Source: UPXZ01 sp964568675
GTDB lineage: Bacteria; Bacteroidota; Bacteroidia; Bacteroidales; Paludibacteraceae
Length of the DNA stretch: 57,678 bases
Assembly: GCA_964568675.1 (NCBI GenBank)
Contig: CAZMQV010000011.1
Span: 1 to 57,678 of the forward strand
Reading direction: 5' to 3'
Under the pieces are notes generated by a model. That model was not told the origin of the DNA. It searched no databases and worked only from the letters and a program-made list of their open reading frames with translations. Position 1 is the stretch's first letter, and every line of letters begins with the position of its first letter. This document shows positions 20,301 to 27,095 of the stretch, piece by piece. Both the position numbers and the translations under genes were made by a program.

Positions 20301-21188
20301 CACTCCGGTATAGGTGTTGCGAACCACACCAATAAACTTCAGTGTGCCTTGCGCGTCTTTGAAGGCATATCCTCTTTTGAGTCCGGTGGTTGAAACCTGC
20401 TTAGCACCAGCCACTTCCTGCCATGTGGTGCCACCATCAAAGGTTTCGTATATCAAATCGGTATTTTCCATCATGGCAAAGAAGTGGTTCCAATCGTCCG
20501 GATCAACCGGTATGGCATAGCCTCTTGCTTGCGAACGGTGGAAGCGGTTGGGGATTCGATCGGATACCGGTATCCAATTTTTGCCACCGTTATCGGTTTT
20601 CCAAATTCCGTCGCCATCGGGGATAATCATCAGTTTGTCTTTATCTGTGGGGTGAGTCTGAATCCAGTGAATACGACCTGAAGCCGGCAGAATGGCATTG
20701 TGGCGCCACATTCCTTTATCGCGGATACCATTCATCCGATTATTCGGAGTATAAAACACGCGTGGAACATATTCGTCGGCTTCCGCCTTAAAGGCTTTAA
20801 TCACCTTGCTTTGAAGTTTCTGCGACACATTTTCATCAATACGTCGCTTAATGGTGTCGTTGGGTACCAGGCCATACCAATAGGGGCGCCACTCTTTGTT
20901 ATAGTTCACATAGCCTTCGGTGCCTCGAACCTTTTTACGATTTTTGCGTACATAGTCATCGGTGATGGCAAAAATCTCTTTGGTTGTCCACCCTTCTTTT
21001 GCCAGCTTGATGTAGGTAAAATCCTCCAACATATTGGGGGGGTAGAATTTTTTGAATGCCGAATCGGGGAGTGATTTCAGCATTGACTTCGCTTGATTGC
21101 TTTCGCGCATATCGTTCTTCTTTGCCATGGCGAAGGACGAGGCGCAAACAACAAGCAACAAGATAAAAAACTTGTGCAAATGTTTCAT
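14334..21188 (-). CDS. Giant T9SS-secreted protein with BNR repeats and two LamG-like domains
   Basis: 2284 aa, the largest gene here. Order: signal peptide (1-22, ending AMA); N-terminal region ~130-870 rich in Asp-box (BNR/sortilin-like) repeats of the S-x-D-x-G-x-x-W/F type, e.g. DNGGKNWI, DGGTTWQ, ENKGVSWK, DDKGATWV, SDGGKTF and SNGGKNWT, suggesting a beta-propeller; a first LamG/concanavalin-like domain (~955-1150, FSVSLWIKPK... VNGVLKKTAV); a second one (~1436-1610, RITMMGWIRI... FLNGKKF); several beta-sandwich segments; and a C-terminal type A sorting domain (~2214-2284) with IQIYGVNGQL, LKAGVYTVKI and NGKIIIQ. The sorting domain should route it through T9SS to the cell surface or medium. 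Carbohydrate or matrix binding is inferred from the LamG domains. No hydrolase motif was recognised. The upstream 300 bp has no clear promoter. Confidence 0.93.
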   Translation of the reverse strand: MKHLHKFFILLLVVCASSFAMAKKNDMRESNQAKSMLKSLPDSAFKKFYPPNMLEDFTYIKLAKEGWTTKEIFAITDDYVRKNRKKVRGTEGYVNYNKEWRPYWYGLVPNDTIKRRIDENVSQKLQSKVIKAFKAEADEYVPRVFYTPNNRMNGIRDKGMWRHNAILPASGRIHWIQTHPTDKDKLMIIPDGDGIWKTDNGGKNWIPVSDRIPNRFHRSQARGYAIPVDPDDWNHFFAMMENTDLIYETFDGGTTWQEVAGAKQVSTTGLKRGYAFKDAQGTLKFIGVVRNTYTGVNGVMYISENKGVSWKQIAIPTNLQDLKTDGSRAVWLQEIEFDPQNRDIVYFTSARGIYRSTDGLRYTNGKFNFERMNFKVYNQNKTQLLYEGNTFPVPYADGPMMLEIDPANSNRMWAALGIKDSPLHSALYFSDDKGATWVTLMSTVAKIGSGQVFGNESPGGWLGGFGVNFKEPNYMYGCSMSSAKSSDGGKTFNEFAWGIVMKGYHPNGNLYNVSSARHNADNHTIASTPSGRIFRASDAGMLMIDKDINGREWMNISGDMGQNLFYAARLNEFGDQTIIGNTQDVDNQTYRYGRWGTWRGYEGSTVCINPLSNETYFSGGGGGSLEGTSFGDSWQAAFSKADPVTGNWYLWRGSRMVGSGNNLSDIGVVKDIGRSVQGIVANTSNRTMANRDFALSRDLSIGTSFFVLRADANIVRFDNNSDSYITITRPSLSGYDGKCIAVNPENADEIYIGDSQNGVLKTSNGGKNWTSISKGTGGIPAGVVFNKIIFHEGSGDIYAVSNSSGIFLLENGSTTWRLWMKGYNPAAFSGAEINYATQEMMIYDYGRGIWIADLENPSDRFFRNGFKLKELSNFAGVRTLGIDSSWDIPLYYNYKWTVNGVERTESPYRYFTAADLQTGDRVKLTLTLREAPDVVTQSAEWVVQGATNNEAADYKAGNMLRTSIGGRMDLGHLNFFDNDFSVSLWIKPKTTIQAAIIGNRKLESRDQQGWLLYLKNGALQFTYSPTSNFSQPSYESGVSYERTETAAGTIADDTWTHVALTMEKNGNIKMYVNGVLKKTAVRQFKNVGLNSVQPLALLADGYEQNAMDGAADELKIWRKAISLEDIRREMYDKPAKANPDLVYYNDFNGADAASQKENFTQSTAKPRTRAIVSYPKMSMAVCASFNKYDTITSAVKELRNGSEIVAYVNTNKSTLAPVSISRFDNVYHASDVRGMSNEHFEFAPYVYKFDYFNAYSNTDSINLKLYMPQATDFDGEDVYIGSADSDKADWQPYSDAVKFENGYVVLKLRTWDINGKLIAFVKVKPAISLVSPAATSEGELYVYDSDKSETYPLKASLIKSMPAPTAPYGLISSNSFVQPGKLTFVNNVGTGSFVIQPDVTAKFNDSYKVSITGEDSRLIPYNITVKNKIAPKKQGNALQFVKGGATIGSASDYAALNNSNRITMMGWIRIDEDAFFTESAVKPVIFFRGGGYTTGIHFLKGEMRCHWNEESWSWDQATGLTLTTADKGKWIHVALVTTPTSISYFLNGKKFTVSRNMSQTHIVSALMLGRNQPGDTWFTGAIDQVALWSRSLSDAEVMKYMYDRVLLNDDGLVSYLNMDIENENKSLVDLKTNGTVETGGTVTPGFRSSFPFTLVSQSEHTGSNISSPDATIAVKMPTSIKGKYFISNIDRLPYNYATTGVVPVYNGHFVVNYNTAQTFGASDKLEFTLRSPVIKSGQQYNLGTRTMGNEAKFKKQAAVTATVDGEVTVSLNATEFSDVFEAIWFTTTANLPTVAAIVEGMNAENKVIIKNDMLSIPVTFSCTSENKGDMIELILDNENAWFDNSKIDFKDGNTVVRQLFVDKDKLNQNAFNTIKLSYIGAGGQNITLNLGLEATVELSVASLGSDLKITATKPTTSFEVKANIVRGVVLEPIKLKVESTLKNGISVGTDYLTVTGGEKIVNGFDYTKTITESNDGWNSTTNPYLANFLISKKENVNLSNVSPFVYRFDQDSKNFIPYDTRYFDSELSLRPLEPVFTQVNSVEAALALKAQGRSLEFNRRNTDYFQLSEEDETVMELWQSGKMIDRVVIRVGDGGETFVFGEDAPKMISFDSRVSHFYALLSGVKYSVKTLYQVSRDIPFGLRVPQEGEITFKVSKTFKNPEWKAYFKDNQEVMPITGIGELKTIAIPSGFGTNESRFALRMEMPTGTDALDASKPRIWATGNVCHVNNLSEGSKIQIYGVNGQLMVNETTVGTSWKTTLKAGVYTVKITNGEGKIYNGKIIIQ

Positions 21189-21458
21189 TTTTCTTAGTAT
21201 TTAGTTTGTTGATATATGTTTCTCATTTCTGATAGCAAACCTCAATTTTTAACAAATTGACAGACTAGTCCAAAATAAGCGATAAAGTTAACTCTATTTT
21301 TTCAAATAACTTAATATCGGCCACAAGTTTAATAATTTATTAACTTCTTCATGCCGAAAATGGATATCACTCCATATTTTCGCAAGTTAATTCAATGAAT
21401 GACAATAACGAAGAGTAATGGCGGGAGCTAAACGCTTCGGCATATCGGCTTATTTTAG
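21189..21458. other. Non-coding gap between divergent genes
   Basis: About 270 bp separating the giant gene from the MscS-like gene. No gene is visible. The best minus-strand -7 candidate (TTATTTTG at ~21271-21278) has one mismatch, so the promoter of the giant gene is not assigned. Confidence 0.5.
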
Positions 21459-21467
21459 TAACTTTGC
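21459..21467 (+). promoter_or_regulatory. -7 box of the MscS-like gene
   Basis: TAACTTTGC matches TAnnTTTGC exactly. The start codon follows within 25 bp of the box, so the leader is very short (about 20 nt). Confidence 0.75.
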
Positions 21468-21491
21468 ATAAATCAAAAAAAACATGGTCGA

Positions 21492-21986
21492 ATGAAAGAA
21501 CATCTGTTTCAACTGATATTATCCGGAGCCACCATCGTGCTTACCGCTATTGTGCGGATTGTGGTTTACAAATTGGTGCAACGATATGGCAAGATGAACC
21601 CGAAGATAGAACATCGCGCCCGTCACATCAACCGCGTGCTGTCCAACATGATCAATTTCACCGGGCTGCTCATCATTATCGGTATCTGGGGGGTGAACAC
21701 AAAAAACCTGTTTTTGGCGCTTTCATCGTTGTTTGCCATCATTGGCGCGGCGCTTTTCGCCCAATGGTCTATCCTGAGCAATGTTACTGCCGGGATGATT
21801 ATTTTCTTCACTTCGCTATTCCGCATTGGCGACCGCATACGTGTGGAAGACAAAGACTTGCCTCTCGAAGGCGTTATCGAAGATATCCTCACATTCAACA
21901 CCCATATCCGCACCGACGACGGACGTCTGCACATCTATCCCAATTCGCTCTTTTTGCAGAAATCTATTTCGCGGGCAGAGGAATAA
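21492..21986 (+). CDS. Short MscS-like mechanosensitive channel protein
   Basis: 164 aa, much shorter than E. coli MscS (286 aa). Visible: one N-terminal membrane segment (~7-28), a second (~55-75), then the pore-lining TM3 region rich in Ala/Gly (ALSSLFAIIGAALFAQWS, ~76-93), and the start of the cytoplasmic beta domain with FRIGDRIRVED (~110) and DGRLHIYPNS (~143). The protein stops just after the PNS motif, so the C-terminal alpha/beta cage is missing. Small MscS-type proteins are known in Bacteroidetes, so this may be natural. The stop is real in this sequence. It converges with polA, leaving 24 bp between the two genes. Confidence 0.88.
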   Translation: MKEHLFQLILSGATIVLTAIVRIVVYKLVQRYGKMNPKIEHRARHINRVLSNMINFTGLLIIIGIWGVNTKNLFLALSSLFAIIGAALFAQWSILSNVTAGMIIFFTSLFRIGDRIRVEDKDLPLEGVIEDILTFNTHIRTDDGRLHIYPNSLFLQKSISRAEE

Positions 21987-22010
21987 TGTAATTTGTGATT
22001 TTATTTTAGG

Positions 22011-24818
22011 TCAATGCGCTTCCAACCAGTTTTGACCCACGCCACATTCGGCCAAAAGAGGCACTTTCAATTTCACCACCTGTTGCATTTCATTTACTAC
22101 GAGCGCTTTCATTTCGTCCAACTCATCTTTCGCCACCGTGAAGTTCAACTCATCGTGCACCTGCATGGTCATTTTTGATCGGAGATTCCGGCTTTCAATT
22201 TCGTGCTGAATCCGCACCATTGCCAGTTTGATAATATCAGCCGCCGAGCCTTGAATGGGCGCATTGATGGCGTTGCGCTCCGCAAAGCCACGCACGATAG
22301 CATTTTGCGAATTAATATCTTTCAAATAGCGTTTACGTCCGTAGATAGTTTCGGCAAAGCCACTCGTTTTCGTTTTGCTTATCACCTCATCCATATATTT
22401 TTTCACACCGGGATAGCTTTCGAAATAGCCGTCGATCAGCTCTTTTGCTTCGGCACGCGGGATGGAAAGCCTCTCGGCAAGCCCGAATGTAGAAATGCCA
22501 TAGATGATACCGAAATTGGCGGTCTTTGCTTTGCGGCGCATATCCGAACTTACATCGGCGAGCGAGACTTTGAAAATCTTAGCCGCTGTGGCAGCATGGA
22601 TATCCTGCCCGCTATTGAAGGCTTCCATCATCGCCTCGTCGCCACACAAATGCGCCATGATGCGCAATTCTATTTGCGAATAGTCCACCGACATGAATAG
22701 CTCATTGTCGTCGGGGATAAATGCTTTGCGAATTTCGCGTCCTTGCTCATCGCGCACCGGTATGTTTTGCAAGTTTGGATTAGTAGAGCTAAGCCTGCCT
22801 GTGGCTGCCACCGTCTGATTAAACGATGTGTGTATGCGCTTTGTATGCGGATTGACCATCTCGGGTAGCGCGTCGATGTAGGTGCTAAGCAGTTTGCGAA
22901 GTCCGCGATAGTCCAAAATTTTGCCTACAATTGCATGTTTGGAGCGTAGCTTCTCAAGCACATCTTCGGAAGTGGAATACTGACCGGTTTTGGTTTTTTT
23001 AGCCTTTTCGTCTAAATTCAAGTTATCGAACAAGACTTCGCCTACCTGCATGGGCGAACCCACATTAAAATCGACACCGGCAAGCGAGATAATCTCACGT
23101 TCCACCTCGTTGAGCTGCCGTGTCAGTATTTCCGAGCTATCGCGAAGTGCTGCCGTGTCGATACGCACTCCGTTTTGCTCCATAATAGCCAGCACACGCA
23201 TCAAGGGCATTTCCATTTCATAAAACAGTTTTTCCAAACCATTATCTTTCAGTTCCGTTTCCAATATCTGTTTTAACCGGAATGTTATATCCGCGTCTTC
23301 GGCGGCATAGTCGGCAAGCAAACTAAGATCCACCAGTCGAATGTCCTGTTTCGCTTTTGCTACGCCGACAAATAGCTCATCGTAATGAATGGTGCGATAA
23401 TTCAGATAAATATCGGCCAGATAATCCATGCCATGCCGCATTTCTGGTTGCAGCAGATAATGCGCTATCATGGTGTCAAAGAGTTTTCCACGCAGTTCAA
23501 TACCGTATTGAGCCAACATGAGCAAATCAAATTTAATATTTTGTCCGATTTTAGCGATGCTCTCCATTCCAAAAAATGCTTTGAACTCTTTGAGCACCGC
23601 CACACACTCCTCGCGGGCGGCAGGCAAAGTAACATAATACGCCTCACCGGCAGTAAAGCAAAAGGAGATCCCCACCAGCTCACACACAAAGGGATCAAGT
23701 CCGGTAGTTTCCGTGTCGAAGCTTACAGAGGTTTGAATAGCCAGTTTGTTTATCAACGCCATCCGCTGCTGCTTGTCGCTCACCAAGATGTAACGATGGG
23801 GTTCGGAATGTATCGAGCGCATACCGTGTGCTTCGGGCGCCACTACAGGGCGTTCAGCGGCCTGTATCTCAATAGCCGGCTCATCGAAAAGCGACATTTG
23901 CGCTTCGTCGCTTTTTTTGGTGCTTGCTTTCTTTGCAGGTTTAAGCTCCGCGCCGCCTCCGAGTATTCTCGCGGCGATGGTGCGAAACTCAAGTTCATCA
24001 AAAATACGGCGAAGTTCAGGCTCATTCTTATTCGCAAGCATCAAGTCGTGTTCGTTCCACACCACCGGCACATCGGTGCGGATGGTTGCCAGGAAACGCG
24101 AGAAGATAATTTGTTCGCGGTTGTCCTCTATCTTTTGTTTCAAAGCGCCTTTAAGCTTGTCGGTGTTTTGCAACAAATTGTCGATGCTGCCAAATTCATG
24201 CAGCAACTTCACAGCCGTTTTCTCACCTACTCCGGGACAGCCCGGGATGTTGTCCGAAGCGTCGCCCATCAGCCCAAGCAAATCCACCACCTGCTCATGA
24301 CTCTGCAGGTCAAACTTTTCGCGCACACCTTCGGGACCCAAAGTTTCATATCCACCCTTGAACATGGGGCGATACATAAACACGTGGTCGGACACCAATT
24401 GACCATAATCTTTGTCGGGCGTGAGCATGAAAACATCAAAACCTTCGGCTTCCGCCATTTTGGATACGGTGCCGATAACATCGTCGGCTTCAAAACCCGG
24501 AACTTCCAGAATGGGAATATTATAAGCCTTCACAATATCTTTAATTAAAGGCACTGACCGCCGGATATCTTCGGGGGTTGCCTCGCGCTGCGCCTTGTAA
24601 GCTTCATAAGCCTCATGACGAAAAGTTTTTCCGCTCGGATCGAAAGCCACGGCTATGTGTGTGGGCTTTTCTTTGGTAAGCACCTCTTCGAGCGTATTTA
24701 CAAACCCGAAAATTGCCGACGTATTCAGACCCTTGGAATTGATGCGCGGGTTTTTAATAAACGCGTAGTAAGCGCGATAAATGATGGCGTAGGCATCCAA
24801 TAAGAATAGTTTCTTCAT
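22011..24818 (-). CDS. polA: DNA polymerase I
   Basis: 935 aa, full length. Order: 5'-3' flap nuclease domain (1-~290, FLLDAYAIIYRAYYAF, then FEADDVIGT and GDASDNIPG); 3'-5' exonuclease (~365-545) with all acidic residues present (FDTETTGLD, NIKFDLL, AAEDADITF), so proofreading should be active; and a family A polymerase domain with VDYSQIELRIMAHL, the O-helix RRKAKTANFGIIYG and QVHDELNF. It works in Okazaki fragment processing and repair. It is a single-gene unit. The upstream 300 bp holds no clear -7 box on this strand. Confidence 0.99.
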   Translation of the reverse strand: MKKLFLLDAYAIIYRAYYAFIKNPRINSKGLNTSAIFGFVNTLEEVLTKEKPTHIAVAFDPSGKTFRHEAYEAYKAQREATPEDIRRSVPLIKDIVKAYNIPILEVPGFEADDVIGTVSKMAEAEGFDVFMLTPDKDYGQLVSDHVFMYRPMFKGGYETLGPEGVREKFDLQSHEQVVDLLGLMGDASDNIPGCPGVGEKTAVKLLHEFGSIDNLLQNTDKLKGALKQKIEDNREQIIFSRFLATIRTDVPVVWNEHDLMLANKNEPELRRIFDELEFRTIAARILGGGAELKPAKKASTKKSDEAQMSLFDEPAIEIQAAERPVVAPEAHGMRSIHSEPHRYILVSDKQQRMALINKLAIQTSVSFDTETTGLDPFVCELVGISFCFTAGEAYYVTLPAAREECVAVLKEFKAFFGMESIAKIGQNIKFDLLMLAQYGIELRGKLFDTMIAHYLLQPEMRHGMDYLADIYLNYRTIHYDELFVGVAKAKQDIRLVDLSLLADYAAEDADITFRLKQILETELKDNGLEKLFYEMEMPLMRVLAIMEQNGVRIDTAALRDSSEILTRQLNEVEREIISLAGVDFNVGSPMQVGEVLFDNLNLDEKAKKTKTGQYSTSEDVLEKLRSKHAIVGKILDYRGLRKLLSTYIDALPEMVNPHTKRIHTSFNQTVAATGRLSSTNPNLQNIPVRDEQGREIRKAFIPDDNELFMSVDYSQIELRIMAHLCGDEAMMEAFNSGQDIHAATAAKIFKVSLADVSSDMRRKAKTANFGIIYGISTFGLAERLSIPRAEAKELIDGYFESYPGVKKYMDEVISKTKTSGFAETIYGRKRYLKDINSQNAIVRGFAERNAINAPIQGSAADIIKLAMVRIQHEIESRNLRSKMTMQVHDELNFTVAKDELDEMKALVVNEMQQVVKLKVPLLAECGVGQNWLEAH

Positions 24819-25096
24819 TTTTTGTGATACAATGTTTTTGATACTCCGGCAGAGCTATCGGGTTCGTAATCGTTTCGTTTCGCAATGAACAAGTCGTTCG
24901 GGACGCCACATTGAGCTACACCACGCATACACTTGTCATATTCACCCACAAAATCCAACAAACAGGAAGCGCCTTATTCGGAAATTCGATTCAACTTTAC
25001 ACTGGTTGTTATTGTTACTGATGTGCGGGCTATGAATAAATCACACAAAATTAACTTATTTATTACCGAAAGCAACAAAGAAAGAACAAAAATGTT
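24819..25096. other. Non-coding gap between polA and the polyprenyl synthase gene
   Basis: About 280 bp between divergent genes. A 61-codon open frame from 24933 covers the promoter of the next gene and has no motif, so I read the gap as regulatory only. Confidence 0.55.
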
Positions 25097-25104
25097 TATT
25101 TTTG
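25097..25104 (+). promoter_or_regulatory. -7 box of the polyprenyl synthase gene
   Basis: TATTTTTG, followed by TACC, fits TAnnTTTG and lies 31 bp before the ATG. No clear -33 TTTG at the ideal distance. Confidence 0.6.
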
Positions 25105-25135
25105 TACCACGTGAATAAAAAACAGATTTATCTAA

Positions 25136-26110
25136 ATGGACTTTATAGAGAATATCAAGAAACCAATTCATAACGAACTCCAAGAGTTTAACGCCATTTA
25201 CAGCACTGTGTTGGATAGCGACAACAAACTGCTGGAAGATGTACACAACTACGTTTTGGAAGGAAGTGGCAAAAAGCTGCGCCCAATACTGACACTACTG
25301 GCTGCCAAACTACTGGGCGAGGTGAATGAAAGCTCACGCTTTGCAGCCCTGTCGGTGGAGTTGCTCCACACGGCAAGCTTGGTGCACGACGATGTGGTGG
25401 ACGACACGCCCGAAAGGCGCGGAAGAGACTCGGTAAACGCCCGCTGGACCAACAAAGTAGCTGTGCTCACCGGCGATTACCTGCTTTCCAAATCGCTTCA
25501 CTCGGCTTATCTGACCAAAGATATCCATATCGTGGGCGCCATTGCCAACATTGGGATGACGCTTACCGACGGCGAACTGCTTCAACTCTCGGTGCTCACA
25601 CCGGCTACCATCGACGAAAGTCTCTACCTTTCGATTGTGGAACGGAAAACCGCGCAACTCTTTGCCACCTGCATGGAAGTAGGCGCGCGCTCGGTAGGCG
25701 CCACCGAAGAGCAAATAGCGCTTTTAAAGGAGTATGGCAACGCGCTGGGTGTCTGCTTTCAGATTAAAGATGATATTTTCGACTACGACGAACATGCCAA
25801 GATAGGGAAACCAACAGGCAACGATGTGCGCGACGGCAAACTCACACTCCCGCTTATCTACGCGCTGCGTAGCTGCCAAACCAACGAGAAAGATGAAATT
25901 ATCCGCCTTATCAGCGAAAAGGATTTCGCACCGGCAAACATCCTGCGCATCATGAACTTCGCGCTCGACAACGGCGGCTTGGAGTATGCTAAGAAGAGTA
26001 TGCGCGAATATAGCCAAAAAGCTATCGGGGCGATAAAGAGCTTTGCCGACAGTCAGGCAAAACAGGCATTAATTGATTGCATTAGCTTCGTATCCGACCG
26101 AAGTTTTTAG
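25136..26110 (+). CDS. Polyprenyl (octaprenyl-type) diphosphate synthase
   Basis: 324 aa, normal for long-chain trans-polyprenyl diphosphate synthases (IspB/HepT class). It condenses isopentenyl diphosphate units to make the side chain of menaquinone, in the cytosol at the membrane. Both aspartate-rich motifs are present: LVHDDVVDDTPERRG (~80-95, first DDxxD) and FQIKDDIFDY (~203, second DDxxD), with GSGKKLRP (~43) binding the diphosphate. The chain length cannot be read safely. It is a single gene followed by tRNA-Gly ~100 bp later. Confidence 0.95.
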   Translation: MDFIENIKKPIHNELQEFNAIYSTVLDSDNKLLEDVHNYVLEGSGKKLRPILTLLAAKLLGEVNESSRFAALSVELLHTASLVHDDVVDDTPERRGRDSVNARWTNKVAVLTGDYLLSKSLHSAYLTKDIHIVGAIANIGMTLTDGELLQLSVLTPATIDESLYLSIVERKTAQLFATCMEVGARSVGATEEQIALLKEYGNALGVCFQIKDDIFDYDEHAKIGKPTGNDVRDGKLTLPLIYALRSCQTNEKDEIIRLISEKDFAPANILRIMNFALDNGGLEYAKKSMREYSQKAIGAIKSFADSQAKQALIDCISFVSDRSF

Positions 26111-26148
26111 CTTTTAGCATAATTTCACGCATTTTTCATCGAAATATT

Positions 26149-26178
26149 TTTGTAACTCCAGATTTTTGGCTAATTTTG
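26149..26178 (+). promoter_or_regulatory. Promoter of tRNA-Gly
   Basis: TTTG at 26149-26152, an 18-bp spacer and TAATTTTGC from 26171. This gives a start near 26186, ~27 nt before the mature tRNA. Confidence 0.8.
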
Positions 26179-26212
26179 CACTCGCTTTCAACGGGAAGCA
26201 ATATACATCAAT

Positions 26213-26285
26213 GCGGAAATAGCTCAGTTGGTAGAGCACAACCTTGCCAAGGTTGGGGTCGCGAGTTCGAGTCTCGTTTTCCGCT
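26213..26285 (+). tRNA. tRNA-Gly (anticodon GCC)
   Basis: 73 nt. The acceptor arm GCGGAAA pairs with TTTCCGC, followed by discriminator T. The D-arm is GCTC...GAGC; the anticodon stem CAACC/GGTTG carries loop TTGCCAA with GCC; the T-arm is GCGAG-TTCGAGT-CTCGT. CCA is not encoded and would be added after transcription. It reads Gly codons GGC/GGT. Confidence 0.98.
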
Positions 26286-26288
26286 CAC

Positions 26289-26323
26289 AAAGAGGACATC
26301 CTAAGAGGGAGTCCTCTTTTTTT
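26289..26323 (+). terminator. Terminator of tRNA-Gly
   Basis: A 9-bp stem AAAGAGGAC/GTCCTCTTT with a 13-nt loop and a run of seven T. It begins four bases after the tRNA. Confidence 0.92.
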
Positions 26324-26734
26324 ATGATTGAACAAGATTAACCCACGAATGCGGGCACTACCGGGCTCAAGGCATTTCACCATCGCGGTGGCGCGCGCCC
26401 TCGGCAAGCGGATATGCGCCTGCTCATATATCTTTATCGGCGGCGTGTATGATACGCACGAGGCGTGCTTACTTGATGGCGAAATGAAGCCATCTCAATT
26501 TTATACTTGCAAATACCAGTTTTGAGAACAAATAAAAATAAGTCGAGATAAGTTCTCAAAAACTTATTACTCCGTCGATATTTTTTTGAATTGCTTTTGT
26601 ATTCCGGATTTATCAGCCCTGAAATCAACAATCTATTTTATCGGCATGATGCGTACAACAGTGTTTCTATGCCTAAATCCATCCTTATTTACATAATAAA
26701 AGTTAAAACGATGCAAATAATTAGAGAAACCGTG
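26324..26734. other. Non-coding stretch after tRNA-Gly
   Basis: About 410 bp without a credible gene; a 65-codon open frame from 26328 has no family features and no promoter. No integrase gene, and no repeat of the tRNA 3' end was spotted, so there is no direct sign that the tRNA served as an attachment site. Confidence 0.5.
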
Positions 26735-26764
26735 TTGTAAAGCAGAAAAAAGCAGTATCTTTGC
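26735..26764 (+). promoter_or_regulatory. Orphan promoter of a candidate small RNA
   Basis: TTG at 26735-26737, an 18-bp spacer and a perfect TATCTTTGC at 26756-26764. No coding sequence follows on this strand before a terminator 45 bp downstream. Confidence 0.75.
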
Positions 26765-26770
26765 ATCGTG

Positions 26771-26838
26771 TTTTTCATGGTATTAGATTTAAGGTTAATT
26801 GAAGATTGGGTTGTCGTGAGACAACCTTTCTTTTTTTA
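26771..26838 (+). ncRNA. Candidate ~68-nt small RNA
   Basis: A consensus promoter ends at 26764, so transcription should begin near 26771. A strong intrinsic terminator ends near 26838. The predicted RNA has a U-rich 5' part, a short unpaired core (TATTAGATTTAAGG) and the terminal hairpin. It has no start codon with a useful frame. I have an unverified memory of similar sequence (a TTAGATTTAAGGTTAA core before a short hairpin) recurring in Bacteroidales genomes, which would make it a conserved sRNA family. An attenuated leader is possible but no gene follows on this strand. Confidence 0.6.
26809..26838 (+). terminator. Intrinsic terminator of the candidate small RNA
   Basis: GGTTGTC at 26809-26815 pairs with GACAACC at 26820-26826 across a GTGA tetraloop (GNRA type), followed by TTTCTTTTTTTT. 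Confidence 0.9.
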
Positions 26839-26889
26839 AACCCATTTCAATTCTTTTTCCCCTCTCCGATGTTTTTATCCATTCTGGTA

Positions 26890-27069
26890 TCATTTTATTA
26901 TTCTACTTTCTACTTCAATGTTCATATCCGGGTTAAGCATAAGCCCTAAGCCTTTGACATCAATCATATTGAAATAATGAGCATAAAACTCAAAATCATC
27001 TTTGTTTGGAGTTTTAGTTTTAATGATAATTGCTTGATGGGTTGGGTATTTTATCCAGTAGTTAGTCAT
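26890..27069 (-). CDS. Small hypothetical protein downstream of the PLD-helicase
   Basis: 59 aa from MTNYWIKYPTHQ; not recognised. A longer frame starts 93 bp upstream but would run into the helicase gene, so the ATG 26 bp after the helicase stop is preferred. The chain is mixed charge with HQAIIIKTKTPNKDDFEF and MLNPDMNIEVESR, has no membrane segment or cysteine, and looks like one small alpha/beta unit. It could be the second gene of a helicase operon or a remnant of a larger gene. Whether it is translated is uncertain. Confidence 0.5.
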   Translation of the reverse strand: MTNYWIKYPTHQAIIIKTKTPNKDDFEFYAHYFNMIDVKGLGLMLNPDMNIEVESRIIK

Positions 27070-27095
27070 AATATATTCGGTTTTAATATTTACTA

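Noticed and set aside
22011..24818. Inactive proofreading domain in PolA
   Set aside because: All acidic residues of the 3'-5' exonuclease are present, so this PolA is ordinary.
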